Assembly (NCBI GenBank): GCA_033439765.1
Contig: JAULSN010000005.1
Location: 1,565,001 to 1,629,000, forward strand
DNA length: 64,000 nucleotides
Reading direction: 5' to 3'
Source: Lasiosphaeria ovina
Lineage: Eukaryota > Ascomycota > Sordariomycetes > Sordariales > Lasiosphaeriaceae
Of this stretch, positions 12,113 through 23,516 are shown in pieces. The notes beneath the pieces were generated by a model that did not search any database, was not told the DNA's origin, and worked only from the letters and a program-made list of their open reading frames with translations. The first letter of the stretch is position 1. Each line of letters starts with the position of its first letter. A program made the translations under genes and the position numbers.

Positions 12113-13375
12113 TCCCGTCAAAGGCGCAGTAATTATGTGGTTAAACTGGAGTTGATGAATATGCAATTTTCTCGAGCAAAAGGCCAAGCGAACGCGCGAG
12201 AGATCGGCAACAGGTTCTAGGTTACCACACAGTCCAAACTCCCTCCCTCTTCCCTTCTTTCCTTCCTTTCACAGGAGGCGGGATATACTACCTAATATCT
12301 TCCCTGTTTCCCCGCAACATAGGTAATTAGACTAGCTGGAAGGCACAGTGATTGTTAATTACCACGCTCTCTCCATTTGAGAAAAGCACCTACTTTGATT
12401 AGTTTCCCTAACGAAAATTCCAAGAAGACTACCTACCTACTGGCTGCCAAGGTCGGACCACATGGGCATAGAGTTCGATCGTTCAAGGCAAAAACATTGA
12501 CTTGTTAGATATATTATATTACTCAATCAATATTGTCGGGTTCTTAGACTAGACTAGACGACCCATACATGATTACTCGCTGGTAAGGCGACCTAGTTAA
12601 TCATTGCTCTTAGATACTCAGACCAAGTCTCTGAGCCTCGCATTTCCACAATCCAACTCAATTCTTGAATGTCTGTCTATTAGAAGTGGGGTTTCCAATT
12701 CCGAGACGTGAAAGCCCAACTACTCCAAGGCTCGGCCTGAACTTGCCAAGTACTTTCTCCGAGGGAGCCGTAGCTACCAATAGGAACCCCTGATATCGCA
12801 ACCCAGAGGTATAGGACTTTTCAAACTCAAGCCGTGCAAAGCCAAACGGCGCGCCACGAATGGCGTTCTCCAAGGCACCTAGTAGCTCTCGGAGCCCCTG
12901 ATATAAAATCCAAAGAGTCTGTTTGGCGCTGGTTGGTCATGACGTAGCTAACCATGCCAGCCATTATCGCCAAAAGATCTGGCCGCGGATAATATTTGTC
13001 TGCAGATGCGTATGCTCTGCGAATCTCTAGAGGCAGTCGCTGGGCGAATGAACTTTTCGTCTCATGATTATATGTGGCCGTGATGCCGGTTGTGTTGTAG
13101 CCTGTCGTGACATCAACGAATGAGTCATGTTGGAGGGTACAAGACTGGTGCAGCAGTCGAGGGTTTGAATACGTTGTGCCATTCGGCTACAGCAACGGAC
13201 TGCGCTAGACCAAGTGCCAGAGCGAGGAAGCTGCTGGAGCTGCCAGCCCGGAGAGGGAAGCAGCGTCTTCTCAGGTAGTCAGAGAAACGTCCTGCAATTC
13301 CTATACCCCACGACGGCGGGGGGACATTGAAGATGCAACACGCTCCTCGATCAGCCCAGACCTGACATTAAAACA

Positions 13376-14824
13376 TCACTGGCTCTGGGGATGCATCAGG
13401 ACATAGGGCAGGTCGGTCGCGTCATCGCTCCCGGCAAGCCGGATGACAGACCCCCCTGCGGTCGACGGCAGGCTCGCAGTAGACGCCTGGCTGGCCGGGT
13501 AGGGGTGTCTCGTCCGGGCAAAGGTGTCGGTGCTCGACGCCCGCGAGAGGCCTGTATGGCGGCTCTTGGGCGTCGTTGGGGCGGTCCGAAACTGCCAGGT
13601 GTTGGCAGAAGAGTTGCGCATAGGCATGCCCGGGCGCAGGCGACCCGAGCTGTCGGTACTCGAGCTGGGTCGCCGATGCGCCTGGAAGTTGGCTCCGCCG
13701 CCCCCGCCAGCGGGCCTATCCGTGCTCAGAGGGTCGATCTGGCTGCGTATGCTCTGCGCAGTGCTGCTGCTGCTGCTCGATCCCGACGAGCTCGACCCCC
13801 CACGGGGCGCATCGTTATCAATGTCGCTCTCCAAGGCAGACGAGTCGTCGCCGTCTGAGTCGTCGTAGCGCGCCAAAGCCGCCGGACTGAGAGGATACAT
13901 GTTGCGCAAGATGTCGGCAAAGAGATGCATCAGGTTGCGGAACTGCTCAATGGTGAGGGGACGAGCAGAAAACCGCGCGCTCTCGTATTTGGCGAGGAAA
14001 TCGCCATTCAAGGGCAGCGGCGCGAGCACACCCAGCTCGGTCAAGTGTGTCAGGTACTCGCGGAGCCCCAGGCTCTCTGGCCGTTGGAGGAGCGCCACGG
14101 CCTCTGGGTCCAGCAAAGGCGGATCGGCCTGGGATTCCGGATCTGGAGGGGCGAGCGTGAGGGCCTTTGCCTCGATTAGGTGTGGCAGCTCGGATATGAC
14201 AGCGTCATACTGAAGGTTGGGCAGATCCGGCGACGTGGGCGGTGCCCAGCCCGGATGTTCGATCTCGCCCCATACTTCAATGTGGTGCGGGACGATGAGA
14301 TCGATACCGACACCGGCTCTGTCAGACGCGGCGCTCTTCCTCAGCTTTGGCAGCCGGAGCGCCTGCTTCTCGGTGCTGGGCAGTACGGCCTTTTCCTCTG
14401 CCCCAACTACAGTTTCATGCTGCTGCTCCTGCTGCTCCTGTTCCTCCAGCTGCTGAGGCGGAGCCACGGGCGAGACTCGTGGCCTCGCCTCGTAGGCAAT
14501 AGCGGCGCTCCGGCTTATGCCCTCGACAATGACCTGGCGCACGCCGGCCTTGACATCGCCCTTCTCAATCGGGACCCATGATTTCGGGATCGAGGCCAGC
14601 ACGGAGCGGTTGATGTAGAGTCGCGCGGCGTAGACGAAGGAGATGATGAGGACGGTTGTGAGGTAGGCGAGCGCAATGATGAGGATGTTGTAGTTCTGTT
14701 GGCGCTGGACAGCCTGGTGGATGAGGTCGGCGGGCGTAACGATGAGGAAGGCGAGCAGGACGAGGTAGAGGAAGTAGTAGAAGAAGTTGTACACGATGCG
14801 GAAGACTCGCGACGCCGCTGACAT
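13376..14824 (-). CDS. dlt1: DLT1 family membrane protein (defect at low temperature)
   Basis: A single exon encodes 482 residues. The N-terminal 110 residues match the fungal Dlt1 family: a short basic start, a transmembrane helix at about 12-30, the TPADLIHQAVQ segment, a second helix at about 47-67, then ARLYINRSVLASIPKSWVPI and EKGDV. Yeast DLT1 is needed for growth in the cold and its biochemical role is not known. The rest is long and polar, with Ser-rich runs near residues 375-400, as is usual in filamentous fungi. The start at 14824 was preferred over an ATG 61 codons upstream because the family begins just before the first helix and the added residues are Arg/Lys/Gln-rich leader-like sequence. 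The tail next to the membrane helices probably faces the cytosol. Confidence 0.88.
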   Translation of the reverse strand: MSAASRVFRIVYNFFYYFLYLVLLAFLIVTPADLIHQAVQRQQNYNILIIALAYLTTVLIISFVYAARLYINRSVLASIPKSWVPIEKGDVKAGVRQVIVEGISRSAAIAYEARPRVSPVAPPQQLEEQEQQEQQHETVVGAEEKAVLPSTEKQALRLPKLRKSAASDRAGVGIDLIVPHHIEVWGEIEHPGWAPPTSPDLPNLQYDAVISELPHLIEAKALTLAPPDPESQADPPLLDPEAVALLQRPESLGLREYLTHLTELGVLAPLPLNGDFLAKYESARFSARPLTIEQFRNLMHLFADILRNMYPLSPAALARYDDSDGDDSSALESDIDNDAPRGGSSSSGSSSSSSTAQSIRSQIDPLSTDRPAGGGGGANFQAHRRPSSSTDSSGRLRPGMPMRNSSANTWQFRTAPTTPKSRHTGLSRASSTDTFARTRHPYPASQASTASLPSTAGGSVIRLAGSDDATDLPYVLMHPQSQ

Positions 14825-15467
14825 TCTGCCGGTGCCGGGCTTGCGTTCGTTCTCCTTCAGGGCCGAAGCTCGAGGTTGAGGTCCACGCTTCTGCTTCTGC
14901 TTCTGGCGAGCTCGGGACACGCGACACAGGACAAGACGGTCTCGGCGGGTGTCATGGCTGCGCAGGCAATTCGCAAATTCGCGTGGGAAGTCGCAAGACG
15001 CTCTCAATACCGGCCCGCGAGGTTGGCGCTCCTTCTTATTAGTTTCATTGACGAGCTGCGGCGGGGATAAACTCTGGGGTTGGGAACCAAAATTGTCGCG
15101 TTAGCTAGTGCTCAAGCTTGGAAGCCAAGCTGGATAGATAGCATGCCAAAGAGCACCGACAACCCTAACCCTACGAATAAGCTTAGGAGCTAAAAGGCCG
15201 TTTCCCTGGTCCCCGTCGATCGCCTGACCCAAGCTCCCTCTAACAAGAACCGGGTCTTGTGGACGGAAGCCGAAACTCCAGCAACAAGAGTTCCCGTTAT
15301 TGCACCGTTAAGGGGCTTGTTTGTTTATGTTTTATTCTTTCAAAAGTTTCAAAAGTACGGACCGCCAGTTGCATTCATTTTGTGCTCCGCTTATATCGAA
15401 GTGACACACCCCTGCTTTTGTACACATACATGAGAAGTCTGATTCCGTTAGACATCAATAGTTTACC
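14825..15467. other. Promoter of dlt1 and 3' flank of ndc1
   Basis: Both neighbours lie on the minus strand. The segment therefore holds the dlt1 upstream region on its left, including a telomere-box-like motif, and the ndc1 3' flank on its right. No gene is visible. Confidence 0.6.
15161..15174. promoter_or_regulatory. Telomere-box-like motif upstream of dlt1
   Basis: The plus strand reads aaccctaaccctac, two copies of the telomeric CCCTAA unit. It lies about 340 bp upstream of the dlt1 start. Interstitial telomere-like boxes occur in some eukaryotic promoters; function here is not shown. Confidence 0.35.
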
Positions 15468-17480
15468 TCATCTTGCCTGACGCATCTCCGGCATCACCGC
15501 CTGCTCTGGCGCAGCAAGCCCGGCCGCCTCCTTGGCCAACCGCATGTCTGTCAGACTCAGTCTCAGGTCTCGCGCATACGGCCCAAATGCTTCCACAAGC
15601 TCGCGGAGCGACTCCTTCAGCGCATCCGAGATGGCCTCTACCTCGGGGCATTCCCTATTGCCGACCACATCTGTCCAGTGGGTGGGCAGTGTCTGGGTAA
15701 ACTTGTGCAGCTTGTTCGCCACCGTCGTCAATGTTCGTATAATCGTCGCAACATCCCTCTGGACATTGCCATACTTGTCCTCTGTCAAACTGTGAACCGC
15801 GAACTGGCTCAAAGCAGTCGTGACGTTGATATAGAGGCTTGGCTCGCCGTAGGGTTCTCCTAGCACCGCGTGGGCCAGCCGCCTGCTGTATTCCTGTCGG
15901 AACGGCCAGCCAACGGCCGAGTTCAGCACCTTCAAGGAAAGAATCTTGAACAGGCTCCCGGGATCATCGATACCGGTAGTCTCGAGCTGCACCTTGAGAT
16001 ATTGGTCCTTCGCAGACTGCAGGGCCTTCTTCGCCAAGGGGCTAAGCTGTGATCCTTGACCGGGGTCAACCACTGTCTGGGTGACCGCCTTCTCGATTTC
16101 ATTGCGAAACTTGGTCTTGCTCTGGGGGGTTGACTGGAAGATGGCGTCCTCTTTCGGGGGCAGCGTGGTTCGTTTCGGCTCTTCGACTACCGTCGGATCC
16201 GGGACCGGTGGCTTGGGGTCCTTGCCGTAAAAGTCGATGCGCACCTCCATTTCCTTCAAAGTGTCAATACAAACCCCATAAACTTGCGCCCACATTGGTG
16301 CGTCCTTGCGGTCAATGTCTTCATAAATGGCCTTGCGTCTGTCTGGGAAACTCCGCGCAATATCTGACAACTCCCACACGGCGAAACACTGAGGACAGTT
16401 AGAATTTGGCATACGAGCATCGTAACGGGGGTTTAGGGCGTGCACGTACACGAATGGCAAGCTTCTTGCTCTTTAGCCCGTTCAGCAGGCTTCCATTCGG
16501 GTCCTTTGATTCAGCCGTCAAAGGTTTCCCGTTCTTGATTGGCTTCCTGACCAAGAAGATAGAAAAGGCGGCGTTGCCAACTGTCCATACCAGCAACAGC
16601 ATGAGACTAGCACCCCAGCAGCGAAGTATGCTCCTAAACGAGAACGGCAGCGAGGTGGGCAGCAAGTTGGTCTTTGGAAGGTTGTAGACGGGCCGGAGGA
16701 AGAACAAGAGCACATGCCATACCGTCGAACGGATGGAGAGCATGTAGATTGCGGCGCTAATAAACAAGCCGAGTAGCGACTGGTTCACCGTGACTATGAG
16801 GATGGCGGGCAGCTGGTCCCAGAACTGCTTCCATTGTGTTACGGTCGGGTCAGTCTTCTTGGCGTCTCGAGCTCTGGACGTGCCCAGGGACAGCCGGTCC
16901 TTATCGTTGAAGAGGTGGAGGCCGGCCTGGTAGAGGCCGAGTATGACAAAATGAGCAGTGAAGAAGATGGTCTTCTCGTTCAGCCTCGCCCGGTCCGCAG
17001 AGAAGTGTGTGATCCACTCGAGGTGTGCAGATTCGGGGATCGACCACAGGTATACCTGGCTGAAGAGAAGAGCTGACGTCACATACGTGAAGATGGACTC
17101 GATCGTCGGGAGCTTGAATACATTTTGTCTAAAGGTCTGGAAGGCTGAGTTGGAGGTGCGCAGGCCAACATGGTACTGGGCGATGCGGAGGATGATGACG
17201 GAGAGGGCGCAAGCGCTGAGAAAGAGGGCGCGCAACCCGGTAGGGCCAATGGGGAACCAATACCAAAAGTCTGTCGAACGAATTTACTGTTAGTGTCGCT
17301 CGCGGGGCAGCGCGGGAGTTGCGGTCAGGACGTACAGGAATTCCAGCTCGCCAAGGCGATTGCTTCGAAGTAGGAGATGGCCAGCAGAATCGAGGCCGTA
17401 GTCGAGAAGCGCCGATGCAGCGCGGGCTGCAGAAAGTCCTTATAAGGATATCTTCTGACGGTAGAGGTAGTGGTCGCCAT
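15468..17480 (-). CDS. ndc1: Nuclear pore membrane nucleoporin NDC1
   Basis: Three exons (17480-17336, 17270-16450, 16388-15468) close in phase and encode 628 residues, a normal length for fungal Ndc1. The family anchors nuclear pore complexes and spindle pole bodies in the nuclear envelope. The N-terminal half carries several hydrophobic helices (ASILLAISYFEAIALASW, GLRALFLSACALSVIIL, ILIVTVNQSLLGLFISA, LMLLLVWTVGNAAFSIFLV). The C-terminal half is soluble, with the WELSDIARSFPDRRKAIYED segment just after intron 2 and a late helical block. The first intron splits a Tyr codon. The second has a canonical tctaac branch site and ctcag acceptor. The start at 17480 gives the short MATTTSTVRRYPYKDF terminus. 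The gene is transcribed away from pep12. Confidence 0.88.
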
Positions 17481-18071
17481 TTCCGCAGCTGGGCATCGTG
17501 AGACCAGCCACAAGCAAATCGGGCAGGCCTCGGTCGGCGGAGATGGTCGCTGGCGGGATTCTTCTCACTTGGTCCTGAATCGCGTTTGGTGGAGTTCCTC
17601 ACCGAGCAACCCACCTTTGTAAATAAAAAAAATAATGGCTGCGGCGCCTTTCAACGCAAAGGCGACAGCTCGCGTTGGCAAGCTTGCCAGCCGTGGCGCC
17701 CCACCCGCTCGTCTCTGGTTGGCTGCACGCGCCTGCTAGGTTCCTGGTCCCCTGCCAGCGGAAGGCACCGACGTTCCCCCCAGCCCGCAGCAGGGGCCTG
17801 ACTGCGTGTCGGCTAGCGTCACAGGCCCAGCCAAGGGCCAACCTCGACAGGTCACATCCATCACATTGGCCGCTGCCTCCGATAAGCCGCAATCGAATCA
17901 CCACCTCCCATCCCATCCAGTCGCTCCTTCAGCACTCGCTACAACATTGCCCTTTACATTTGCTCTTGAGCAGCAAGCTTCATTCGAGGAAGAGCACGAC
18001 GCGGGTGCTGCATCCAATCCACCGACTGCTCTGCTCTGGGTCACCGAGGGCGCATCATCATCTCTGGCACC
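17481..18071. promoter_or_regulatory. Divergent promoter region ndc1/pep12
   Basis: About 590 bp separates the two start codons, and both genes read outward. The right half has a CA-rich, pyrimidine-rich leader typical of fungal promoters. I could not place a TATA box or a known operator with confidence. Confidence 0.55.
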
Positions 18072-19035
18072 ATGTCGTTTGACCAGCTTTCGTCACTCGA
18101 GGCGGGGCGGCGCCGCGGCGGCGGCGGTGGCGGCAGCGGCAGCAACCCCGGGTTCAGCGACGACCCCGAGTTCCAGCGGCTGTCGCAGGACCTGATGAAC
18201 AAGATCTTCCGGCTCAACGGCAACAACCAGCGGCTGAGCGGCGAGGTCGGGCACCTGGGGACGCGGCGGGACACGCCGCGGGTGCGGGAGCGCGTGCACG
18301 AGCTGCTCGAGGAGTCGCGCGACCTGTTCAAGGAGGTCGGCGAGGGCGTCAAGAAGATCCAGACGTGGGAGGATGTCACGGTATGCCCTGCCACCCCCCC
18401 TCCCTCTTCTAAAATACCGATATACGTCCGCGGCATTTACGCATCTGCTTTACGCTCGAGGGGGTCAAGTTGGCTAATCCGCCTTCATTTATTTATAGCC
18501 GACACAAAAATACATGCAGCAGAAGCTGTCGCGCGAGTTCCAGACGGCGCTGTCCGAGTTCCAGAATCTGCAGCGGCAGGCGCTCGAGAAGGAGAAGGCG
18601 TCGGTGACGGCGGCGCGGGCGACCATCGAGTCGGAGGGGGCGGGCGAGGCCGGCAGCCCTCTACTGCTCGACCACCAGCAACAGCAGCAGCTGCAGCAGC
18701 AGCAGGAGCTGACGCGGCTGGCGCCGCAGGACGACGTCGACTTCCAGGAGGCGCTCATCATCGAGCGCGAGGAGGAGATCCGCAACATCGAGCAGGGCGT
18801 CGGCGACCTCAACGTGCTCTTCCAGCAGGTGGCGCAGATCGTCACGGAGCAGGGCGAAGTGCTCGACACCATCGCCAACAACGTCGAGAACGTCCGCGAA
18901 GACACGCGCGGCGCCGACCGCGAGCTGCGCAGCGCGGCGAGGTACCAGAAGAACGCGAGGAGCAAGGCCTGCTGTCTGCTTCTTATACTGGCCGTCATTC
19001 TCACCATTGTCCTTCTAGCCATCTTCTTGGGCTGA
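18072..19035 (+). CDS. pep12: Endosomal syntaxin PEP12 (Qa-SNARE)
   Basis: Two exons (18072-18380, 18499-19035) encode 281 residues. Pep12/syntaxin-7 proteins drive fusion of Golgi-derived vesicles with the prevacuolar endosome. In order there is a Gly-rich N-terminus, a syntaxin N-terminal three-helix region at about residues 28-135, a Gln-rich linker at about 160-172, the SNARE motif at about 185-250 starting IIEREEEIRNIEQ, and a C-terminal membrane anchor at about 261-281 preceded by a Cys pair that may be acylated. The conserved zero-layer glutamine is Gln221 in VTEQGEVLD. The intron is phase 0 with a gtatgc donor and atttatag acceptor. The 3' end lies only about 200 bp from the convergent cox18 gene. 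Confidence 0.92.
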
Positions 19036-19242
19036 AACAATTTTTGGGGGCTTTCGGGGATGCGCGAAGAGGTCTTAATGTGATACATTTTCCTTTACCT
19101 TTACTTTCTATGTCTAGTATTCTACATGGCGGCGTTCAAAGGAGTTTGCCCCTTTTCGGGTGCTTGTGTCTAGGTTGCGTTTCCACATTTGTATGTACAG
19201 TCCGAAAGCGAGTCCTCGTTCTCCCTATTGATCATCCGTATA

Positions 19243-20652
19243 TCAAGCCTTCTTTGACCGACGCGGCCGGATCAAGATGTTCTCGCTTCCTGTGCAAGGA
19301 GCCGGGAACTTCGGCATGGGCATGAGCCGAGATATAGTCTCGGTCTGGATCAAGGTTATTGCCGACGAAGAGATCCAGTAGAGGTGAAGAGCCGCCGGCA
19401 AGCCCATTGTCGCGGGCCCGACAAGCAAGGCCACGGCCATCAGCGCCCGCTGCAACCGTTGGCGTCCCTTGTTCTCGCCCACTGCCACGGTCGGCGAGGC
19501 GGCCCCGCTGCCTGGAGCTGGAGCAGACTGCTCGCCCTGTAGCCCGAAAAGCGCTCGTATCCCACGCTCCGTCTTGGGCATGATGTTGAGCACGAGCATG
19601 GCCGAGAGCATAAACGGCAGCACGTGCAGCGGATCAGGCACCATGAGGTCCGGGAACCAGAGACAGCCCCCCGTCGCAAGAGAGGGGTCTGCCCCGAGAG
19701 GCAGCACTTGGTCGCCCGCTATCTGCACCGCCGCGTCTACCGGTGTCACCGACCCGGCGTTCGCGTCCTTGGCAAAAGCGACGGTGGCATCCGAAGGCGA
19801 AGGGAAATCTGGATCTTTTGCAACATCGGCAGCAGCAGCTTGACTCGCCGCCCCGTCGCCGCCCGACTTTGCGCCGAAGACGAGGTTGCCGAGCAGGCCG
19901 CGCGGGCCGCCGCAGAGGCGGCGCAGCGCCTCGATGGCCGTGAGCCAAAAGGGGAACACGGCGAAGCTGAGGTAGTCCTTCCACTGCTGGGCGCCGAACC
20001 GCCGGTACAGCCGCTTGGAGGTGGCGCGGAAGCGCGCGGCCGTCTCCTTCTGCATGATGCCCATGGACGAGCGCGCCAGCTTGGACGTGCCGTCGTCGTC
20101 GCTGCCCAGCGTCTCGCCGTGCACGTCGCGCGCGTGCCGCGCGTACCACGCCCGCAGCAGCGGCGTGAGCTCGGCGCGCCGCTGCGCGACCCGCCGGCAG
20201 TACACGGTCAGCGGCAGCCGCGCCACCAGGTTGACCGTCAGCGCCACGTACGGGATCGCCAGCCACCACGGCATGCCGGCGACCGAGTGCAGCTGCGAGA
20301 ACACGTGCTGCGTGGCGGCGAGTGTTGTCTCGATGGCTGCGGCGCCCGCGAAGCCGCGCCTGGTAGTCCCGTCTCGGCTTCTGCTGCTGCTGGTGTTCTG
20401 AGATGGCCGTTGAAGGCCCCCGGCTTTCCCAGGCCGCGACGCTGATAGTGACAAGCCATGTGTCGGTGTGTGATGGGGATGGGGGGCGTGGCTCCGCCGA
20501 GTGGAACTGCTGGATGAATAGGCGCGTGCTGTTGTTGTTGCTGCTACCCTCGTGGACACATGACCGACGGCGGCCAGATGCAGATGCCGGACAGAAATAG
20601 AATGAGACGCCATCATCATGCCGGAGCCGATTGCGTGGCTCGAGGGGGCCAT
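19243..20652 (-). CDS. cox18: Mitochondrial inner-membrane insertase COX18/OXA2
   Basis: A single exon encodes 469 residues of the YidC/Oxa1/Alb3 superfamily. Cox18/Oxa2 exports the C-terminal domain of Cox2 across the mitochondrial inner membrane. The first 100 residues are rich in Arg, Ser, Thr and Ala and poor in acids, as expected of a matrix presequence. The first core helix is MPWWLAIPYVALTVNLVARLP, followed by the helical hairpin with YRRFGAQQWKDY, a helix at AVFPFWLTAIEALRRLCGG, a Gly/Ala/Asp-rich insertion, then LWFPDLMVPDPLHVLPFMLSA and the final LYWISSSAITLIQTE segment. Oxa1-type helix-5 tyrosine/serine features are present. The start at 20652 has a good context (gcaATGg); a second Met at 20619 is possible. 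Close similarity to Oxa1 itself is less likely because the C-terminal ribosome-binding coil is missing. Confidence 0.88.
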   Translation of the reverse strand: MAPSSHAIGSGMMMASHSISVRHLHLAAVGHVSTRVAATTTARAYSSSSSTRRSHAPHPHHTPTHGLSLSASRPGKAGGLQRPSQNTSSSRSRDGTTRRGFAGAAAIETTLAATQHVFSQLHSVAGMPWWLAIPYVALTVNLVARLPLTVYCRRVAQRRAELTPLLRAWYARHARDVHGETLGSDDDGTSKLARSSMGIMQKETAARFRATSKRLYRRFGAQQWKDYLSFAVFPFWLTAIEALRRLCGGPRGLLGNLVFGAKSGGDGAASQAAAADVAKDPDFPSPSDATVAFAKDANAGSVTPVDAAVQIAGDQVLPLGADPSLATGGCLWFPDLMVPDPLHVLPFMLSAMLVLNIMPKTERGIRALFGLQGEQSAPAPGSGAASPTVAVGENKGRQRLQRALMAVALLVGPATMGLPAALHLYWISSSAITLIQTETISRLMPMPKFPAPCTGSENILIRPRRSKKA

Positions 20653-21521
20653 TGCCGAGATGGATAATTAAGTACGTATACCTAGACACAGCTGGGCGTC
20701 TGACGGCTGCGCATGTGCTTCATCTACCGATCATTGCTGTCCCCGTTGGCAGTGTGAATGCTTTTTCACCTCATTGAGTGAGTGAGTGAGTGACCGTCTT
20801 TGGGGGGCATCATTTCTTTGCCAAGCCAGCGCGCGATTGCGTCCATGTAAAGTTCTTGCTGCCAGTTGCACGCACTGGGCAGGCAGGGGTCCGAGACACA
20901 GTGTTCACTGTGTGCAGTGCAGGGCCACCTGGCTCAGTTACGGCGATCGTAACCTATGTACTCGTAGAACATGCCCTGCAGGGGGTGGATTACGCTATGA
21001 TCAGCCTAACGAACGGGCTTGTGCCATCCGTCCGCTTTTCTGGTTCGAACGCCCATACGTACGGATACGTCAACGGCCCGGGCATTTCCCCATGCAAGCA
21101 ACACCTAACCCGCAAGAACCGAAGCTACCTTACCAACACCCGGACGGAAGCTTCGCAGGGCCAAACGACAGAAGGCCAGATTGCTCCTACTATCTCGAAG
21201 CTGCTTCCTCCGGTTTTACTAGCAACCTATTGTCGACAGCTTCCCATTTCAGAACACCCGACATTAATCGCCGTCGTTGTAGACAATTTGTCCCCGTCTG
21301 TCTACGGATAGCCCCGACCACCTCATACTTTCCTCTAGAGGAACCTAGTCTGCGTTTCATGCTGTACTAAATAGAGCCTTTGAACAATACCGACAAAACA
21401 CACACCATTATCTCCCCTTAATACCGCACCGAGCTTCGGTACTTCATTGTCTACCTCACGCAGCTCGGGACAGACGCACCTCGAAGAAAGAGTGAGAGCG
21501 AGAGAGAGAGCTCGGGGAGGG
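20653..21521. promoter_or_regulatory. Divergent promoter region cox18/alg11
   Basis: About 870 bp separates the two starts. It contains a short gagt repeat (20776-20793) and a 7-bp-stem hairpin (acacagt...actgtgt) near 20896-20913. A 194-codon open frame (20786-21370) crosses it, but I see no family features or splice support for it. Confidence 0.5.
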
Positions 21522-23516
21522 ATGGCTGAGATGTGCGCGGCGCCGTCGGGGCGCAAGCCGTTCTCGTTCGGCCTAGACCCGCGGGTGCTGGCGCTCGTGG
21601 TGGTGCCGCTCGTGGCCGTGACGCCGCTCGCAAGCCTGTTCCTGGTGCCGCTGCTGTGGCGCGCCCTCGGCTCGGCGCTCGGGCGCTACCTGCGCACGAA
21701 GACGGACGGCCGCCGCGGCCAGATCCTCGAGCTGATGGACGCCGACGAGAAGAAATACCAGGACAAGAAAAACGGGGACCAGGCACCGGCGGGACAGGAG
21801 GGCGGCGGCGGTGGTGGTGGTGAGGACGACGGGTGGGAGAACGTGGACGCGTATGCCGTCGGGACGTCGCAGAACGGCGACAAGGAGGAGCAGGAGTGGG
21901 AGGGCATCGTGGGCTTCTTCCATCCTTTCTGGTGAGTTGCTTGGCGTGTCCCTTTTGTGTCTCGCTAGGCGGCGACTTGAGATGCGGTTACTGACCGGGA
22001 CTGGTGTCGCTGAAGCAACGCTGGTGGAGGCGGAGAGAGAGTTCTCTGGGCTGCCATCCGAGCGACGCAGAAGCGCTGGCCAAAGGCAAAGTGTGTCGTG
22101 TACACGGGCGACCACGATGTCAACAAGGAAGCTATCCTGGACAGGGTCGAGGTAGGACCTCACGGCTCGGTGGCGTCCCCGGCTTTGCAACCTGCTACGG
22201 ACATTCACTGATCACTGACATGCTGGCATATCGCAGAACCGATTTAATATCCACCTCCACCCGCCGTCCGTCAACTTCATATACCTCTCAACAAGACATT
22301 GGGTGCTGGCGTCAACATGGCCGCACTTTACGCTCGCCGGGCAGTCGCTCGGCTCGGTAGTCCTCGCGTGGGACGCCTTCTCGCTTCTCGTCCCTGATAT
22401 CTTCGTCGATACAATGGGCTACGCGTTCGCATTGGGTCTGTCCAAGTTCCTCTTCCGCGACGTTCCCACGGCGGCCTACGTGCACTACCCGACAATATCT
22501 ACCGACATGCTCGAGTCGCTAGACCCGGGCTCGGCGGTGGGCGGCCAGGGCGTCAACGCCGGCCAGGGGCGAGGGACAAAGGGTGCCGTCAAGAAGATGT
22601 ACTGGCACCTCTTCGCCAAGGTCTACTCGTGGATGGGCGCCTCGGTGGACGTGGTCATGACCAACTCGAGCTGGACGCAGGCGCACATCCAGAAGCTCTG
22701 GGGCCCGCTGCGCGCGAGCACGCGCGGCGCCGACCCCATCGCCGTCGTGTACCCGCCGGTGGCGGTGCGCGAGCTCGAGCACGAGGTAGAGGTGTCGGCG
22801 GCGAGCGAGGGCCGCCGCGAGAAGGTGGTGCTGTACATTGCGCAGTTCCGCCCCGAGAAGAACCACCAGCTCGTGGTACAGGCGTTTGCCGAGTTCCTCA
22901 AGACGGGCAGCGCGGCGGCGCAGTCGGCGCGCCTCATGCTGCTCGGCAGCGTGCGCGACGACGCCGACTCGAAGCGCGTCTACAAGCTACGCCTGCTCGT
23001 CAACGAGCTTCACATCCGAGACCGCGTCGACTTCCACCTCGACGCCTCGTGGCCCGAGATCCTCGACTGGCTGCGCCGCGCCTCGGTCGGCGTCAACGGC
23101 ATGTGGAACGAGCACTTTGGCATTGGTGTTGTTGAGTACCAGGCCGCCGGCCTGATCTCGGTCGTCCACAACAGCGGCGGGCCCAAGCTGGACATTGTCG
23201 TCGACATCAATGGCGAGCCCACAGGTGAGAATCTCCTCTCCTTTCTCTCTTTTTCTCTCGGCCTTCTTTTTTTCTATTTAAAACAAATCTAATCTTTCTT
23301 TTCACTGTCGCAGGATTCCATGCCACCACATCGACCGAGTTCGCCGAAGGGTTCGAGAAGGCGCTGTCCCTGCCGAACCCCAGCGCCGTCCGGCTCCGGG
23401 CGCGCGAGTCGGCCAAGCGCTTCACCGAGGAGGAGTTTGCCAGGCGGTGGACGGCGCAGATGGAGAAGCTAGTGGCTGTGCGGACGAGGTTAAAGACGAA
23501 GACGGGGCCCTGGTAG
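21522..23516 (+). CDS. alg11: ALG11, GDP-Man:Man3GlcNAc2-PP-dolichol alpha-1,2-mannosyltransferase
   Basis: Four exons (21522-21931, 22016-22151, 22237-23224, 23314-23516) encode 578 residues. Alg11 adds the fourth and fifth mannoses, in alpha-1,2 linkage, to the lipid-linked oligosaccharide on the cytosolic face of the ER during N-glycan assembly. A membrane helix lies at about residues 20-45. The N-terminal glycosyltransferase domain starts with [19 protein letters not shown], and its Cys codon is split by intron 1. Later come [15 protein letters not shown], the GT4-type RPEKNH region near residue 386 and the [14 protein letters not shown] nucleotide-sugar motif near 472. Intron 1 uses a gaag acceptor, fixed by the strongly conserved motif spanning it. 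A Gly-rich insertion at about 90-97 is species-specific filler. Promoter space is shared with cox18. Confidence 0.93.

Larger units (their letters stand above)
11141..13375. other. Intergenic region with simple repeats
   Basis: The left end is the promoter of the secreted-protein gene. Simple repeats occur at 12034-12072 (agcc and aagc units) and 12097-12112 (agac units). The segment 12130-12660 is locally AT-richer and contains several cctacctac/ctaggta-type motifs. No open frame shows a recognisable protein. Confidence 0.5.

Noticed and set aside
20786..21370. 194-codon frame between cox18 and alg11
   Set aside because: No family feature, signal peptide or splice support, and it fills a divergent promoter; two overlapping frames are equally open.
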